From the NCBI GenBank assembly GCA_935421135.1, contig OW285190.1, forward strand, positions 2,480,001-2,544,000: a DNA stretch of 64,000 nt. Reading direction: 5' to 3'. The notes below the pieces were generated by a model. That model saw nothing but the letters and a program-made list of their open reading frames with translations. It was not told the origin of the DNA and ran no database searches. Both the position numbers and the translations under genes were made by a program. How positions within the stretch are numbered: position 1 is the first letter of the stretch; each line of letters begins with the position of its first letter. Shown here one piece after another: positions 46,595-58,007 of this stretch. This DNA comes from Bugulina stolonifera. Taxonomy: Eukaryota; Bryozoa; Gymnolaemata; Cheilostomatida; Bugulidae.

Positions 46595-47110
46595 AATGTT
46601 TCACCAAAATCTGAATAATGCCCTATGATTTTGTAAACAAAACTAGCTAAGCAGAAAAAAGTTGAATTGGTTTAGTACTCGTAGATAACTTGATAAAAAA
46701 TTTAATTTCCTGGGAACATGCTTGTAAAGATCTATCTTGCATTCAAAATTTTTAATCAATCACTAAAATAATTGACTTGTAACTTGAAGACTCATAACGA
46801 AGGGTTGGCCATGGAAACTTGAGTTTCCAAAATAAAACTGGCAAGCATCTCTGTAAACATATTCACCAGTGAATACCAGTATGAAACAACACAGCAAGCA
46901 ACACACCATAATGGTTAGTGATAGTCATGCTACTCTAGTTGCCGAGCATCATCATGTTTAAAATATTCAGTATGATGATGCTTGTACAATGTACATTGTA
47001 CATGTATTATACAATGCTTGATTCTCATAAACTACTAATTGGTGCAGCAAGTGCACCATGAGACCATGATGTAAGCCATTCAAGCAGCCATCTCGGGATG
47101 TAAAATCTGC
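46595..47110 (+). repeat. duplicated flank of secreted-gene block, unit 1
   Basis: Aligns with 52.80-53.32 kb (TGTTTC.CCAAAA, GGAACAT, GTTGGCCATGG.AACTTGAG, GCAGCAAGTGCACCATGAGACCATGATG, CCATTCAAGCAGCCA). In the second unit this sequence leads straight into coding sequence of copy C. In this unit no coding sequence follows. Confidence 0.75.
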
Positions 47111-47331
47111 TTTTCCATATCAATAGTTGAGGAAATTGGGACAGTTCAGACATAATCTATGATCTTTATGGGTCATACGATAATGGCCCTTGTAACTGAC
47201 AAAACACCTGTTATCTATTATAGGTCAGCTACATGGACATGTAAATTGGATGATGATTATTATCAATATTTACAACACAGAACAGTTTTTGTGTATTTTA
47301 TTGGCAGCGATCAGGCTGAACGAAAGTAGCC

Positions 47332-47520
47332 GTAGCAGTAGCAGTGGCAGTGGCAGTGGCAGTGGCAGTAGCAGTGGCAGTGGCAGTGGCAGTGGCAGTG
47401 GCAGTGGCAGTGGCAGTGGCAGTGGCAGTGGCAGTGGCAGTGGCAGTGGCAGTGGCAGTGGCAGTGGCAGTGGCAGTGGCAGTGGCAGTGGCAGTGGCAG
47501 TAGCAGTTACAGTGACAGTG
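47332..47520 (+). repeat. (GGCAGT)n hexamer repeat
   Basis: About 30 copies. It produces Gly-Ser, Ala-Val and Ala-Thr alternating frames, which I treat as artefacts. Confidence 0.93.
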
Positions 47521-47799
47521 GCAGTGGTAGTGACAGTGGCAGTAAAAGTAAAAGTAGAAGCAGTAATATCAACAGCAGCAGTTGAAGCAGTAGTTGTGGC
47601 AGATGGACAATAATTCATTGCTGAAGCAAGCAACAGAGAATGTACATGTATGTTTCAATAAATGTTGATGTGTTTAGTTTCAGTGCATCGGTAATGTTTT
47701 GAAATATCTAGTACTATGATGATACAACCAGTTGCTTATAATGCTCGATTCTCGTAAACCAGTAATATTGATAATTCACATGTACAATGTATGCTGATA

Positions 47800-48107
47800 T
47801 CTTTAGCACCCAAGCTCGTCCTCATACTCGTATAAGTCTCTTACTCCACTCCTTGAAGAGTATAAACCAGTTGTTAAGGTCTTCGACCTTGCAACCCGAA
47901 CTGCCTTCTAGGTCAGATCACTTTCTTTCTCAGTATAGCAAACAAGCATCGGCTCGGGACCACATGGGTCGTCTTGAGGAGTTATTTGATTACTAGTACC
48001 TATTGATCTTTCTTGTAATGAGAAGGTCTAGCACCACTCATAGGCTCTTCATTTTGGACTCGGGAGTTGTCTTAAGACGACAGCACAACCCCCCAAAAAC
48101 CATTACA
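47800..48107 (+). repeat. LTR-A, 3' part only
   Basis: Matches the 3' half of the copy at 1-530 (TTGTTAAGGTC.TCGACCTTGCAAC; TCGGCTCGGGA; TAATGAGAAGG). It ends AAACCATTACA at 48107, followed by ATAT. The 5' part, with TATA and poly(A) signal, is absent. Confidence 0.75.
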
Positions 48108-48329
48108 ATATAACCACGTACTTATACCCTGAATCCATGTCATGTGCTCTATTAGTATTATACTTACAGTATATTGTGCGCTTACTCAACATGATTGCAA
48201 ATAGTCAACTACCTGTTGTTCAACCTACAATTATGTTTGGTTATAGACAATTGCAAATGTAGGACCGAGGTCCCTATCAATATTATATAATCCAAATTTA
48301 TTTATTATACTAAATATACTGTTATATGC

Positions 48330-48818
48330 ATCTTTTGACTCTGACTGATCCAAGAGATCGGCCCTCGCACTCTTTTCCTCCATGTTGTTGTGCCATACCT
48401 ATGCCGGTACTATATCGTACTTAACCAAAACTTTTATCGGAAACACAACTTCTATAATATGAAGTGAATAAATTTCATGTATTATTTAGTTTTTGCCTGG
48501 ACTTCAATAAAGACACATCTATACAGATCTACAGAGTCTTCTTTCCTAGCTAAGCTAATTCCAGCTCTAAATCCTTTCGGACTTGAAAGCCTGAACTTCC
48601 TACTAAGTAAGAACATACTCTCACACACAGCAGGCAACATCTCAGTACGACTTATGGGTCATACCTACAGCTCACAGCAATAATAATAAGTCATCACACA
48701 TACTGGTTCAGTCTTTTACGCAACGAGGAAGGCCTGGCACCACTTATAGGTCTGTCCGAAACTTGAACCACTATCGGTACTCGTGTGTATACACAACCAC
48801 ACCAGCATAGACATTACA
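48330..48818 (+). repeat. diverged LTR of the same superfamily
   Basis: It contains CAATAAAGACACATCTATAC and ACAGAGTCTT as in LTR-A, a GGCCTGGCACCAC.TATAGG block near the end and a CATTACA terminus (48818), but the U3 is diverged. The left boundary could not be set. Confidence 0.55.
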
Positions 48819-48944
48819 TTAATATTGAAGCAGCCAATATAAAAAAACATGGATTTAGTTACTTCAGGTTATCAACTAATGTTTAAAAATATTTTAAGTT
48901 ATGTTAATGTTACATGTACATGTACATGTATGTAAACATCAAAC

Positions 48945-49072
48945 CATGCTGATGTGATGCTCAGACAGTAAACTATGGGAGCGTAACCAAGCGGCTTGTT
49001 TCCTCTCGTTATCTACTATATAAGTAAGTTTAGACATCGTATCCAATACATAGTCATTCAGGGGACTTCATC
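48945..49072 (+). promoter_or_regulatory. conserved promoter module of copy B
   Basis: Matches 1150-1297: GCTGATGTGATGCTCA, GCGTAACCAAGCGGCTTG, TATCTACTATATAAG (TATA) and a leader with GACTTCATC before the ATG. The 50-60 bp from TATA to ATG is kept. Confidence 0.68.
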
Positions 49073-51447
49073 ATGCTTGCCCTCAAGATATTGGTAAGTT
49101 ATCGTCAGTACATGTATGTGTCACATTGTCAATGTCATTATACAGTATAATAACATTACTTCAAAAATATTTTCTTTACATTTCCGAATTCATATCAAAC
49201 TATGAGTTACACACCCATGTTAAAACCGGCTTTAAATATTAGAGGAATTTGTGTTCAAAGATTAAAAGAACATTGTTATTCGTGTTATCAAAAGAGCTGA
49301 GAGACAGAATCAGTGCTGCAAATTGAAATGTGGTCGATGGCACTAACCTCAATCTCCAACCTTCCCTGCCAATCCCCTACGCTTTTACTGCCTTTAACAG
49401 TTTAAAATGGTGGTTCCAAAACTCTGCTGAATGTTAAATAATATCTTTGAACTGTAAATAATTGCTACTATTATATTCCAACACTTATGGCTTCCCCAGC
49501 CTTTAGTGCGCTTATCATTATAGCTGATACATAGCAAGCTGAACAGGCCTTGGAAGTCGATTCTTGTCTGCTGTATACTTTACAGAGCTTATCATGAGTT
49601 ACACAATGCTGGTTGTTGATATTCCACACAGTTCTTTGCAGAACACATCTGCAAGGTTTCATTTTAATTCTTAGGACCTCAGGTTGAAACCTCTGTCAAA
49701 GACAGGCTACTTAAACAAATATGGAGGCTTGTCCTTGTCAGCTCACAAATAAATTATTCTTGCTACAAAATTATCTCAGACTTTTCCTTTTACAGGTGCT
49801 AACATCTTCTGTATTGTATTGTCAGCATGTCATGTTTTGTTGAAGCGAATGGAGTCACTTTAGCTGAAGAAATGCAGCCTCTGTATGACTGTGTGAAAGT
49901 GGTCACTGACCAGTATTTGCTTTGCTGATTGTACACATAAATTTTGTCTACTAATATGTGCACCAGTCTCATCTATACCAGAGTAAATTATCATGTTTAA
50001 GCAACATCACTGCATCATCATAAAAGATGCTAGAAATATTTGATCTATGCTGACTTAAAACTGCAGTATTTTAGTCCTTAAGCACAGAAACTATCTTTCT
50101 CTTCCAAAAATCAATTTTGATTTGTTATTGGATGTATTCTTACAGTTGATAGTGATTTTCACACTCATACTCTTCAGTGAGAGCCATCCTGAAGATGATG
50201 GATGGTCGAAGGCACAATCAAGAAATGCTAGGAAGAAAGCCAAAGCAAGTGCCGCGGTGGAACAGGAACAGAGAGAGTCAGAGACCGAACAGCTGTCCAA
50301 AGAACTTATTTCGAAGCTTCATATCCCAGCCATAAAGAACCGCCTGAGAGATATTTGCCAGGATATGGTAAGCAAGAGGGCATACGCTCCAAATCAAGGA
50401 TATGACCAGTGGGTCGTTGCAGTGGCTTTGGACATTAAAAAGGAAAGGGGTGGGCAGCTCACCTTAACTTACAACATTGATCAAGCCCACCAAGTTTATT
50501 CTAACCATGATTTTGACTCAGAAGCAAGGGAAGATATGTGTAATCAAGGGTGTGTAAATAATCTCAATCGCTTAAAGACAAGAATACGGATTGATAAAAA
50601 GTTAGATGAAGAACAAGACAACGTCATTCACACAGAGATTCAGATGATGTACAGAAGTGACAGGTATAACTTGATGAGCAAAGGTACCAACAAAGACAAG
50701 GTCATACTTGTCTACTCCCTCTACATCCCTTGTTCCCAGAACCAGTTCAGCAATGGAGGTGTGTTTGCAGAATGTGCAGGAGAGATGAATGCTTTCAGAG
50801 CTATCAAGGCCAAAAACAGAAACAATAACTATTTCATCGTATTCTACGAGACGGCACATGAAGATGGTGACACAGTCAAACCTGTCTCTAAGTTATACAT
50901 GGAGCTTGGAGGGATTCCATCATTCCTGTACAACTCTGTTGCCAACACAATAACACAGGATCCACTGGTTCTGCAATATCAAAAGAATTACTTTGTTGAA
51001 AATCCAGTCAGCCTGTGGTTTCCACGTCCACTAAAGGATGCCAACTACAAGTTTAGCAAAACTCAGCTGTTTGTGGACTGCCTTGCTGGAAATTTATTTT
51101 TAATGCACAAAATTGCAGATACTGCGAAAAACAAGTATAATGCAATTAAAGACTACATATATGCAAAATTCGGAACTGAAATGGGTGGTGACACAGACCT
51201 TGGCAAAATGTTAGGAAGGTTACAAAAGTCAAGAAAAGGATCACATGATCACATCATTGTGCAGTCTTGCCACAAGTTCACTGTAGCATTCAGTACAGAT
51301 GAGCACAAGCAAGCCGTTATTTCTGATACTAAAACAAACAACTACTACAATTATGATGGGTATGCCCACAATGAATTGGATGGAATCAACAAGAGGACAA
51401 CAAGCTACCAAAAGATGTTGGAGAAGCTGAACAGATATTTTGGATAA
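49073..51447 (+). CDS. secreted protein with deaminase-like motifs, copy B (2 exons)
   Basis: The spliced CDS is 49073-49093 plus 50146-51447 (intron 1052 bp, GTAAGT...TTACAG, phase 0). The product is about 440 aa. MLALKIL from exon 1 joins a hydrophobic LIVIFTLILF core and SESHP, so a signal peptide is split by the intron as in copy A. It lacks copy A's N-terminal repeats. Conserved: CNQGC, H169-T-E171, P202-C203, C217-A-G-E-M, VSKLYMELGGIPSF, FVDCLAGN, SCHKF and a C-terminal NNYYNYDGY. No close named family is recognised. The HxE/PC..C pattern suggests a zinc-dependent deaminase fold, but the PC-x13-C spacing is atypical and neither activity nor substrate can be read from the sequence. Confidence 0.8.
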
Positions 51448-52111
51448 GGTTGCAAACAAATTAACAGTGCACACTCTTTACAACCTGCAGATTTCCATCT
51501 CATTCCCAAACAACTAACATTGAAACTGATACATTCAAACTGCTGCAATCCACATCGATACAAAATAATATCTCAATAAGTATCCACATTCATAAACAAT
51601 GTGTTCTGTAATTCCTCTCAACTCCGTATTGAATATTACTATTCTATCCAGTATCTTTCCTAATCTCTAATGTCCATACGCATTGGCAACTGAGAGTTTG
51701 TACATGTGTGTCTATTTCTGTTTCTCTCTTCTGTATATGAAGACTATTTTGTTCTTTAAAGTAATAAACTGTCTACTTGCAATGAGACACGATTGTCTTA
51801 CTTTTGATAACGGTCGGCTAATTAGTAGTGTGGTGGAATATATCTGTCAAATTATGGAATCTCTTTCTCTATTACAATCATTGTACACCTATTATTGTTG
51901 TCCCTGATAATGACAACATAAACGCACAATTTAGTTTATTATTAGACTGCTGGAGAAGAGACATGGTTAGGTGTTAAAAAGATAACAGCTCCATGTGTTA
52001 CATAATCATAGATTAACCGGGTTTGCATTGGGAACCTGTGTATTGCAATACATAGAAATAGCCACAATCAAAATTAATGAAATTATAACGCATATTACAA
52101 AAAAAGCAGTA
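51448..52111. other. 3' flank of copy B
   Basis: No coding frame. 51735-52090 aligns with the 3' flank of the collapsed copy (42420-42770), showing that the duplication unit included at least ~650 bp after the stop. Confidence 0.6.
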
Positions 52112-52115
52112 ATAT

Positions 52116-52778
52116 TGTAATGGTTTCTGTGTTTTGGTGCGGTCGTCCTTGGACGACTATCGACCCAGAAAGAAGTGCCTATGAGTGGTAATAGGACTTC
52201 GCATTACATGAAAGATCGAGCGGTCTCAGTAGCCCAAATACTACCAAAGACGACCCATCTGACCTCAAGTCCGACCTTCAGACTATACAATGAAAGAGAA
52301 AGATCCGACCTAGTAGGCAGTTCGCTAGGCGAATGACCTGGCAAAAGGAAGTGAAGATCTCTGTATCAAGTATAGATGTGTCTTTATTGAAAGCCAAGTG
52401 AAGACTGAGACAATGAACAGTAAAACAATGCTCTTTATATAGTATAAGGACTTCCGGCCGACGTGACGTCGGGAAAAGACGACGTGTGGTCGTCCGGAAG
52501 TTGCGCAACAAGATGGCCGCCGGAAGCCCGACGGCCGACCCAAAATAGGTCGGGTTCTACAAAAGTTGCTTAAAATGGTCCAATTCATGTACAAAATGAA
52601 TATCAATGGATTCTGAGAGGTCGGGCCTCTGTACATGGGTATAAGAGGCATTAAAAGACTTAGTAACAATCAGTCAACTATATATAATAACATATAGTAA
52701 AGTACAAGCAGATAAATACATGTATGTGCACACAATAATGAGTGTCAGATAGAAGATACGACTTGGCGTACTATCACA
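52116..52778 (-). repeat. LTR-A solo LTR
   Basis: 663 bp, exactly the length of the LTRs of the full element and very similar in sequence, with ATAT at 52112-52115 and 52779-52782. It is inserted in the 3' flank of copy B. Reading frames on either strand here are LTR sequence. Confidence 0.93.
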
Positions 52779-53269
52779 ATATTGTCTTCAGGATTAGAAC
52801 TTCCGCTAACGTCCAGTTGCACTGTTTCCCCAAAACCTGAAGAATCCCCAATGGTTTCATAAAGAAACCAGCTAGACAAGATTGAATTGTGACTTGACTT
52901 GTAGCTGATTTAATAGATCACCTGATAAAAAATGTTTCTTGGGAACATTAAAGGTATATCTTATAATTTTAATTTTTTAATTAGTCACCAAAAAGAATTG
53001 ATTTGTAACCCAGAGAGAAGAGTCACAACTAAGAGTTGGCCATGGCAACTTGAGGTTGCAAAATAAAACTTGCAAACATCTCTGTAGAGATGTCACCAGT
53101 CAATACTCATATACAACAACACTGTTGAAGCAATCAACAAAGCATGTATATTTGCTGACAGTGATGTTGTTTTATTTTCAAACTTATCATGTTTAGAAAT
53201 ATCCATGTGTACAATGCTTGATTCATATACATTATAGTACAATGTGCATACTAGTAATATCAGTGCAGC

Positions 53270-53990
53270 AAGTGCACCATGAGACCATGATGGGTTGTGA
53301 ACCATTCAAGCAGCCAGATAAAATGTGTGACAACGGCTGTATTCATAATTTAAACCATCTAACAACTAGAATTCTGATCGACAAGAGAATGGGTGCGAGG
53401 ACGGACAATGAATTATTCATACTTCACACTGAGATGCAGGAGTGATTAGTTTAACTTGATGAAGAAACAAAAAAATGGGGAAACGGTTATACTTGTCTAC
53501 TCCCTCTACATCTCTTGTTCTCAGAACCAGTTCAGCAATAGAGGTGTGTTTGCCGAATGTGCAGGAGAAATGGCCGCTTTCAGAGCAAAGAAGAATGTAA
53601 ACAATAACTATTTCATTGTCGTCTATAAAACAGCTCATGTAGACGGTGACACAGTCGAACCAGTGTCAAGGTTATATATGGAGTTAGGAGGGATTCCATC
53701 TTTTCGATATGATGGTCACTCACTCAAACATGACCAACGTGTTCTTGGTTCACTGAAAAGAGATTTTATTAACAAGCCGGTCAGCCTGTCATTTCGAAAA
53801 ACATGTTTTATACGATCAAGAATTACATATTATACAGGAATACTTGAAACTGAAATGGGTGGTTACACAGACCTTGGTAACATGTTAAAAAGGCTACAAA
53901 AGTTAAGAAACACAATCAAGCTGTTATTTCTGATACTAAAACAAATAACTACTACAATTTTGATTTGTGTTGTCACACTACATTGGGTAG
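53270..53990 (+). pseudogene. broken copy C of secreted deaminase-like gene
   Basis: It starts in the middle of the family sequence (CDNGCIHNLNHL, then HTEMQE) with no promoter, first exon or signal peptide. A small deletion and a stop follow HTEMQE (53443-53445), and the frame shifts. The next part (53456 on) keeps VILVYSLYISCSQNQF, FAECAGEM and YMELGGIPSF, but the Pro of the PC motif is Ser. A deletion and another frame change follow after ~53790 and ~53900. It is a dead relative, closest to copy B. Confidence 0.85.
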
Positions 53991-54024
53991 AACAGACACC
54001 ATGACACCACGTTTAGGCATAATA

Positions 54025-54165
54025 TGTCTGTGTCTGTATGTCTGTGTCCGTATGTCTATGGCTGTATGTCTATGTCTGTATGTCTATGGCTGTATATCTA
54101 TGTCTGTATGTCTATGTCTGTATGTCTATATTATCTGTATGTTTATGTCTGTATGGTTGGTTGGT
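54025..54165 (+). repeat. TGTCTATGTCTGTA-type tandem repeat
   Basis: About ten degenerate 12-14-bp units based on TGTCTRTGTCTGTA. Confidence 0.85.
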
Positions 54166-54697
54166 TGAGAAGTTATCATCATCTGCTTGATTACTCTTAG
54201 TCTCAGAATCTTCTGTTTCTAATGCCCCACCATCTTGGATTTTGATATGATGTTTGGCCTCATTTAGAACAGTTAATTGTTGTGTAGTGCTCATTTTAAA
54301 ATAACAAGGTGTAGATACTTATCACAATATAAAAAACCTTCGAGGCTTTTAAACAGACATTTTATTTCAGGAATTTAAACATACATGTACTGGTACATAT
54401 ACCTGTGAGTTGTTTGCTCACTTGAATGGTTGTTATAGCACACACAATAAATCAGTAGCTAGTCACATCTAAGATAGGCTAGTGAATTACATTGTATAGT
54501 GATGTCACATGTTACAGCTACAATATTAGTTTCTGCAAGCTAGATCCGCGTAACTTATTAATGTGCAGGATGCTTCACCCTCCACTGACCAGCATCAGTT
54601 GAAGAGACACTACCTATGATGTACAATATCCTTGTTGGTTGGTCAGTTAATAAGCTGGCACCTGCAATGGTTGCCATTGGTAGCTTATCCATGGAAG

Positions 54698-55090
54698 TCA
54701 CAGCAACATCAGTTCTCTATAATATGCCTTGATAGCCTCCAATCCTTGTTCACATACTTCTAAAGGCGGAGAAGTGAGTGATTGACACCCTGAAACATCA
54801 AGTGTCTCAAGCCGAGGCATTTCCACTATTGCTTCTGTTAACGATAACAATGGTGAATTGTAATCTTCGTCAGATATGTCAAGACTGACAAGATCTTTCA
54901 GCACAGCAATCCATGGCGGTAGAATTCTGATTTTGTTGTTTGACATGTGGAGATCACTCAGTCCCTGAAGTTTCTTTATGCTAAAATAACATCAATTAAG
55001 ACCATCTTGAGGTGTAGTGATGCTGGTTATAAATAATGTACTCATGCAGTTTGGGAATGCCAGTGAACTGTGGTAAGATTTCGCTTGTAT
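54698..55090 (-). CDS. leucine-rich-repeat protein, 3'-terminal exons
   Basis: Two minus-strand exons: 55090-55042 (acceptor TTTATAG) and 54980-54698 (acceptor ATTTTAG). They are in compatible phase across a ~60-bp intron. They read SEILPQFTGIPKL, then LQGLSDLHMSNNKIRILPPW, LVSLDISDED, LETLDVSGCQSL, ending PPLEVCEQGLEAIKAYYREL and a stop at 54698-54700. The PP.EVC.QG..AI..YY ending is typical of the last LRR and cap of ROCO/MFHAS1/SHOC2-like proteins. The 5' exons were not found, so it may be a fragment; the donor of the first exon (GTACAT) is weak. Confidence 0.6.
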
Positions 55091-55339
55091 CTATAAAATT
55101 GGTGAGTGAACAGAGGTTTGATATAATGCTTCTAAATTGTAGTAATATATTATTGACTAAAATTCTAAGGGTTAGTCACACACCTAGCCCGAAGACTGGC
55201 GGTGAGACAGTAGGGCACATCTGCAATTGCTGTGCCAATCTTGCTCTCAGCTTATATTACATTATATGTACTGTAGCAGATTAAGTCAGAATCAAATACA
55301 ACACATTCCTGTATAGAAGCATTGGTCTAATTATTGTAA

Positions 55340-56110
55340 AAAATACACCAAGAAAAGTAGAAAACACAAAAGACAACTGTGCGAAATATTTTCAGACGTA
55401 GGGCTACCTATTACAACCAAAGCCAACATCTCATCTGTTAACTTCCTTGATGTGACACTGAACTTATATAAAAACCAGTACACATCATTTCTGAAGAAAG
55501 GTAACATCCCAAGGTACATACATATACACATCAACATCAACCACCTACCAAAGCTACATTGTAATAAATAACATACCAGCGGCAGTAAATAAGCGACTCA
55601 GTAATGTATCAGCAAATGAGAGTAACTTTGAGAGTGAAATTAATCAATGCCAGGAATCTCTTTGCTCCAGCAGTTATACCCACAAGCTGAAGTACATGGA
55701 AAGCCAAACGCCTCACAACAGCAAACCTAAATATAAGTCGAGCAGAAACAGAAACATTATACGGACCAGTATAATCCACCATTCAATTTGTCAGTTTCAA
55801 CTAACTTAAGAAAAAGGCTCTTAAATATTATAAACAGCAGCTTCCCTGCCAACCGTACTCTGAGACAAATATTCAACATAAATGCTGTAAAGGTGAGCTA
55901 TGCCTGTATGCCAAACATGGCAACATTGATAGCTGCAACAAAAAAGCGAAAATTACCAGCTAAGACTGCAATACAGATGCCAGAACAAACAGGCAGTTGT
56001 TGAGTAAAGGAACAATGTCTAAATGAAAGCTGCCAAATACAAAGTTTAATCTATCAAGCAACAGCGATCACCAGCAGAAATGAAAGAGAGACAATGCATA
56101 GGCCTAACAT
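55340..56110 (+). pseudogene. decayed Penelope-like element (reverse transcriptase end + GIY-YIG start)
   Basis: Pieces in shifting frames read VNFLDVTLNLYKNQYTSF, PAAVNKRLSNVSANESNFE, YTHKLKY, VSTNLRKRLLNIINSSFP and VNAVKVSYACMPNM-like sequence, then CQIQSLIYQATAIT. This order matches the thumb and linker of Penelope-type and similar reverse transcriptases that carry a GIY-YIG endonuclease. At least two frame changes and several stops. The upstream catalytic part is missing. Confidence 0.7.
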
Positions 56111-56433
56111 AAAACACTTATGAAACTAGAATGATATATTAGCTACATGTCATCCATTAGAAACAACAAGTACAGGAACTCGACAGAGCTAAGTAAACAC
56201 ATTTGGCGTTGAAATAACAAAAGCTTAAAGTGGTTGTGACACGTGATTTGACGCGCAAAATTACGCAACTCGGAGTTGTCTTACGCTGTATATTAGCAAC
56301 GAGCGAAAACAGTAGAAAACCATCTATTTTTAATCGGGTTCGCTGTGAGGAACTAATCGTTGGCTTAGTAATGCACAAGTTATAATTGGAGCAGCTGTGT
56401 TCGCGAAAACGAGGCAACGTGTTCATACAAGAA

Positions 56434-57099
56434 ATGGCTGATTGTCAAGACAGCGGTGATCAGTTAACTCACAATCGAATGGATGCAAGTGACACTTTAT
56501 CGGACGGCTATGGTTTGGACCCACGGTATACTGATGAAGAGTTTGCAGCACTACAGATTGAAGAGCAAGATGATGCAAGGGAGAGAGCTGGGCATCGAAC
56601 TCGTGAAGGTGATTGGTGTCAGTGTGGAAACTGCCATGTTAGTCGTGAGATGTGGGCTGCAGAGTGCGTTTGTTGCAGAGATAGCAATGACCCAGATGTT
56701 GGTGAGCAGGTCAGATCGCTGTTGAAAGAGGCTCCTCCTGGTCAAGCAATTGATTTTGAGGTACCCGTGAATCACTACAACTGTGTGACTCATCACCACG
56801 CATTCCGGGCATTGTGTCTCTACCAACGAAACTTGTACAACGCAGCACGCAGATACCGGGCTGACTATGGTCAGGGTAGCTTGAGGTTTCGTAATGAAAA
56901 CCGGTTGCTCAGATATCTAGCATATCGTGAGTTTATCAGGTGGACATTTGGGTATTTAGGAAAGCATATCAGGAAAGTTATTCCTGCATGTGTGGTGTTT
57001 GAAATCAGACACGCTTTTCCTAAAAATGCTCAAGAGACTTATGAAGGCTTCCACTATGCTGATGACTTTGACCCAGATCTTGAGCGATTGTTCATGTGA
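56434..57099 (+). CDS. P2X7-ballast-like Cys-rich domain protein
   Basis: 221 aa from ATG 56434; this start was preferred because the frame upstream has no other ATG. An acidic N-terminus (~60 aa) is followed by WCQCGNC, ECVCC, CVTHHHAFRALCLY, RYRADYG, a basic LRYLAYREFIRWTFGYLGKHIRKVIPAC stretch (positions 56913-56990) and a final YEGFHYAD. The Cys/His order and the closing IPACVV..IR..FP are those of the zinc-binding cytosolic 'ballast' domain of P2X7 receptors, also known in unrelated invertebrate proteins. No membrane segment, so it is not a channel. It is unspliced and lies within the transposon, convergent with the transposase, so it may be an accessory protein of the element. Confidence 0.75.
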   Translation: MADCQDSGDQLTHNRMDASDTLSDGYGLDPRYTDEEFAALQIEEQDDARERAGHRTREGDWCQCGNCHVSREMWAAECVCCRDSNDPDVGEQVRSLLKEAPPGQAIDFEVPVNHYNCVTHHHAFRALCLYQRNLYNAARRYRADYGQGSLRFRNENRLLRYLAYREFIRWTFGYLGKHIRKVIPACVVFEIRHAFPKNAQETYEGFHYADDFDPDLERLFM

Positions 57100-58007
57100 T
57101 CTCAGTTGCTGAATCTTAACCCAATGGCCCTCGTCAGGGCCGCCAAGTATTGCTCAAAGAGTGCTGTTCAAACCTTGCTAAAACCATTGATCTAATTGAA
57201 AATGAATGCGATGTCAAGTTCATACTGTGTTGCAGCTTCATATTGTTCATTTATGTTTTAAATTCATGCGTGGTGTTGACACTAATGATTATGTTATTCC
57301 CTAACATATTTATTCTTCTAGTGATAGATTCTTACAAACTTGCTGTTCCACTAACTCTGTATGGACTAAATGTGTTAGGTGGGTGCAATTCCCACGAGGT
57401 TTCATCAGACCTCTAGTAGTCACTAACACTACTGTTGCCATACTTTGTTGTAGCAAATAGGGATTGTCGGTTGCAAAGTAGGCCCTGTAGTCAAAACTTA
57501 TTGTGGTGGCATGTTTTATATCTGTAGTGTATGTCGATGTATGTTTGTTACAAATGCATTGTTTGCTTCAACTATATATGCTTCAGCTCTGACCTTGGTA
57601 ACAAACTCGATAATTACTGCCAAATACATGAAAATGTGGACATTCTGTGTTGGTGCTAACATGGAGTTTGGGCTCCGTAGGAGTTGCACCTACTCAGCAC
57701 AGCTATGTCCAAATTAGGTGAACTGTCGTTCTATGTTGTGTATGACAGTTAGTTTTATGTTACAGGAGCAATTAACATGGCGTTATTCAAATGGGTAAGC
57801 AATACTACATATGCTAGGATACATGTTTTTTGGCACCAATTAGTTTCGCAAGTCAGAGTTTCTGGGATTGCTACTTACAGGGAGTACCACGTGAAGGTTT
57901 GGCAGCCATTACTCCCCTGCAAAGTAGAGAGGCGGGCATCGCACCTACTCATGCCAACGCACATCTCTACCCGCTAAAATAACCACTAACCTTTACATCA
58001 CATCACA
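57100..58007. other. spacer between the two transposon genes
   Basis: No coding-like frame. It should hold the two convergent 3' UTRs. Confidence 0.5.

Noticed and set aside
47250..47633. Gly-Ser, Ala-Val and Ala-Thr repeat proteins
   Set aside because: A hexanucleotide microsatellite read in several frames; no start context, splice sites or flanking domain.
56434..57099. A P2X receptor channel gene
   Set aside because: Only the Cys-rich ballast-like domain is present; no transmembrane segments or ectodomain, and it lies in a transposon.
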